This document shows, in pieces, positions 63,762 through 64,000 of a stretch of 64,000 nucleotides of DNA. Numbering within the stretch: the stretch's first letter is position 1; every line of letters starts with the position of its first letter. This stretch comes from Methanoculleus receptaculi (GTDB taxonomy: Archaea; Halobacteriota; Methanomicrobia; Methanomicrobiales; Methanoculleaceae): NCBI RefSeq assembly GCF_033472595.1, contig NZ_CP137642.1, forward strand, positions 744,001 to 808,000. Reading direction: 5' to 3'. The translations under genes were made by a program, and so were the position numbers. Under the pieces are notes generated by a model, which had not been told where the DNA came from, searched no databases, and saw only the letters and a program-made list of their open reading frames with translations.

Positions 63762-64000
63762 GTTGCAGTCCTTGTTTTGCTGGAAGGTCGTATGCAACTC
63801 CCGCAGGAGCATGCAGAGTATGCGAAAATGGGGCATTGGGAGGGTTGCAGTCCTTGTTTTGCTGGAAGGTCGTATGCAACGTGAAAAATTTCACTCGCTA
63901 CAACGGTGGGTGGATCAAGTTGCAGTCCTTGTTTTGCTGGAAGGTCGTATGCAACGGATATGATCGAATGTGGATTTGCAACTGAGAAAGAGTTGCAGTC
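63762..64000 (+). CRISPR. CRISPR array, left end (three full repeats and the start of a fourth)
   Basis: Three identical 37-base repeats at 63762-63798, 63844-63880 and 63919-63955, and the first nine bases of a fourth at 63992. Each begins GTTGCAGTCC and ends CGTATGCAAC, so the ends form a short inverted repeat (GTTGCA/TGCAAC). The spacers are 45, 38 and 36 bases and are unrelated to each other. The array continues beyond the window. No cas gene is visible, so the type is unknown; the repeat length and ends suit type I or III of archaea. Confidence 0.95.

Noticed and set aside
63763-63963. 66-codon frame at the right edge
   Set aside because: It is a translation of the CRISPR repeats, which shows as a repeated peptide VLVLLEGRMQ.

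Overview
The window reads as chromosome of a GC-rich methanogenic archaeon of the order Methanomicrobiales, most likely Methanoculleus or a close relative. This rests on archaeal-type information genes (Thg1-like enzyme, DTD2, S3Ae, archaeal S15, L10/L12 with charged tails, Spt5, SecE, Pcc1, archaeal RecJ, EndA, ATP-dependent DNA ligase, NreA), methanogen-associated genes (the tetrahydromethanopterin gene mptE, an MTH865-like protein, a short AhcY/S-inosylhomocysteine hydrolase-type protein, HypF, two MoeA proteins) and archaeal TATA-type promoters. The genus is an inference.

Layout. 1-12 kb: mptE and a radical SAM enzyme, an S2P protease, a PRC-barrel protein, a Thg1-like enzyme, IleRS, a LOG-family protein, and a molybdopterin operon (small cysteine-containing protein, MoeA, MoeA fused to a binding-protein domain). 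12-17.8 kb: dtdA-ftsZ-secE-spt5, then the L11-L1-L10-L12 ribosomal operon with its own promoter. 18-25.5 kb: hypF divergent from a winged-helix regulator, a second regulator, a Ski2-like helicase and an MFS transporter. 25.5-31.6 kb is accessory: a frameshifted TnpB element, a PEGA surface protein, a PhzF protein, an MTH865-like protein, a cysteine-containing regulator and a DDE transposase. 31.7-37.8 kb: a minus-strand run from S15 through RecJ, Pcc1, S3Ae and phosphoglycerate mutase to a bactofilin-like protein and a methyltransferase, then a TnpB-derived MITE and tRNA-Gly(CCC). 38-48.5 kb: a secreted propeller protein, endA-trpS-pheS-pheT, hisF, ahcY and hisD. 48.5-61.9 kb: a copper ATPase with a tiny YHS protein, an OB/HD nuclease-like protein, DNA ligase, NreA with a PCNA-binding tail, an HNH-like protein ended by a second MITE, and a YgiQ radical SAM enzyme. 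62-64 kb: an IS110 transposase directly beside the left end of a CRISPR array that runs off the window.

The main signals beyond ordinary annotation concern guide-RNA-type mobile DNA. First, one TnpB element shares exact ends with two short non-autonomous relatives, which keep the segment where TnpB guide RNAs are made. Second, the IS110 transposase has a structured upstream region that could encode a bridge RNA. Third, there is a 37-nt-repeat CRISPR array with no cas genes in view. A degenerate intergenic repeat family (five copies recognised) and several possible operators are also reported. No function was tested; RNA and mobility claims are inferences from sequence.
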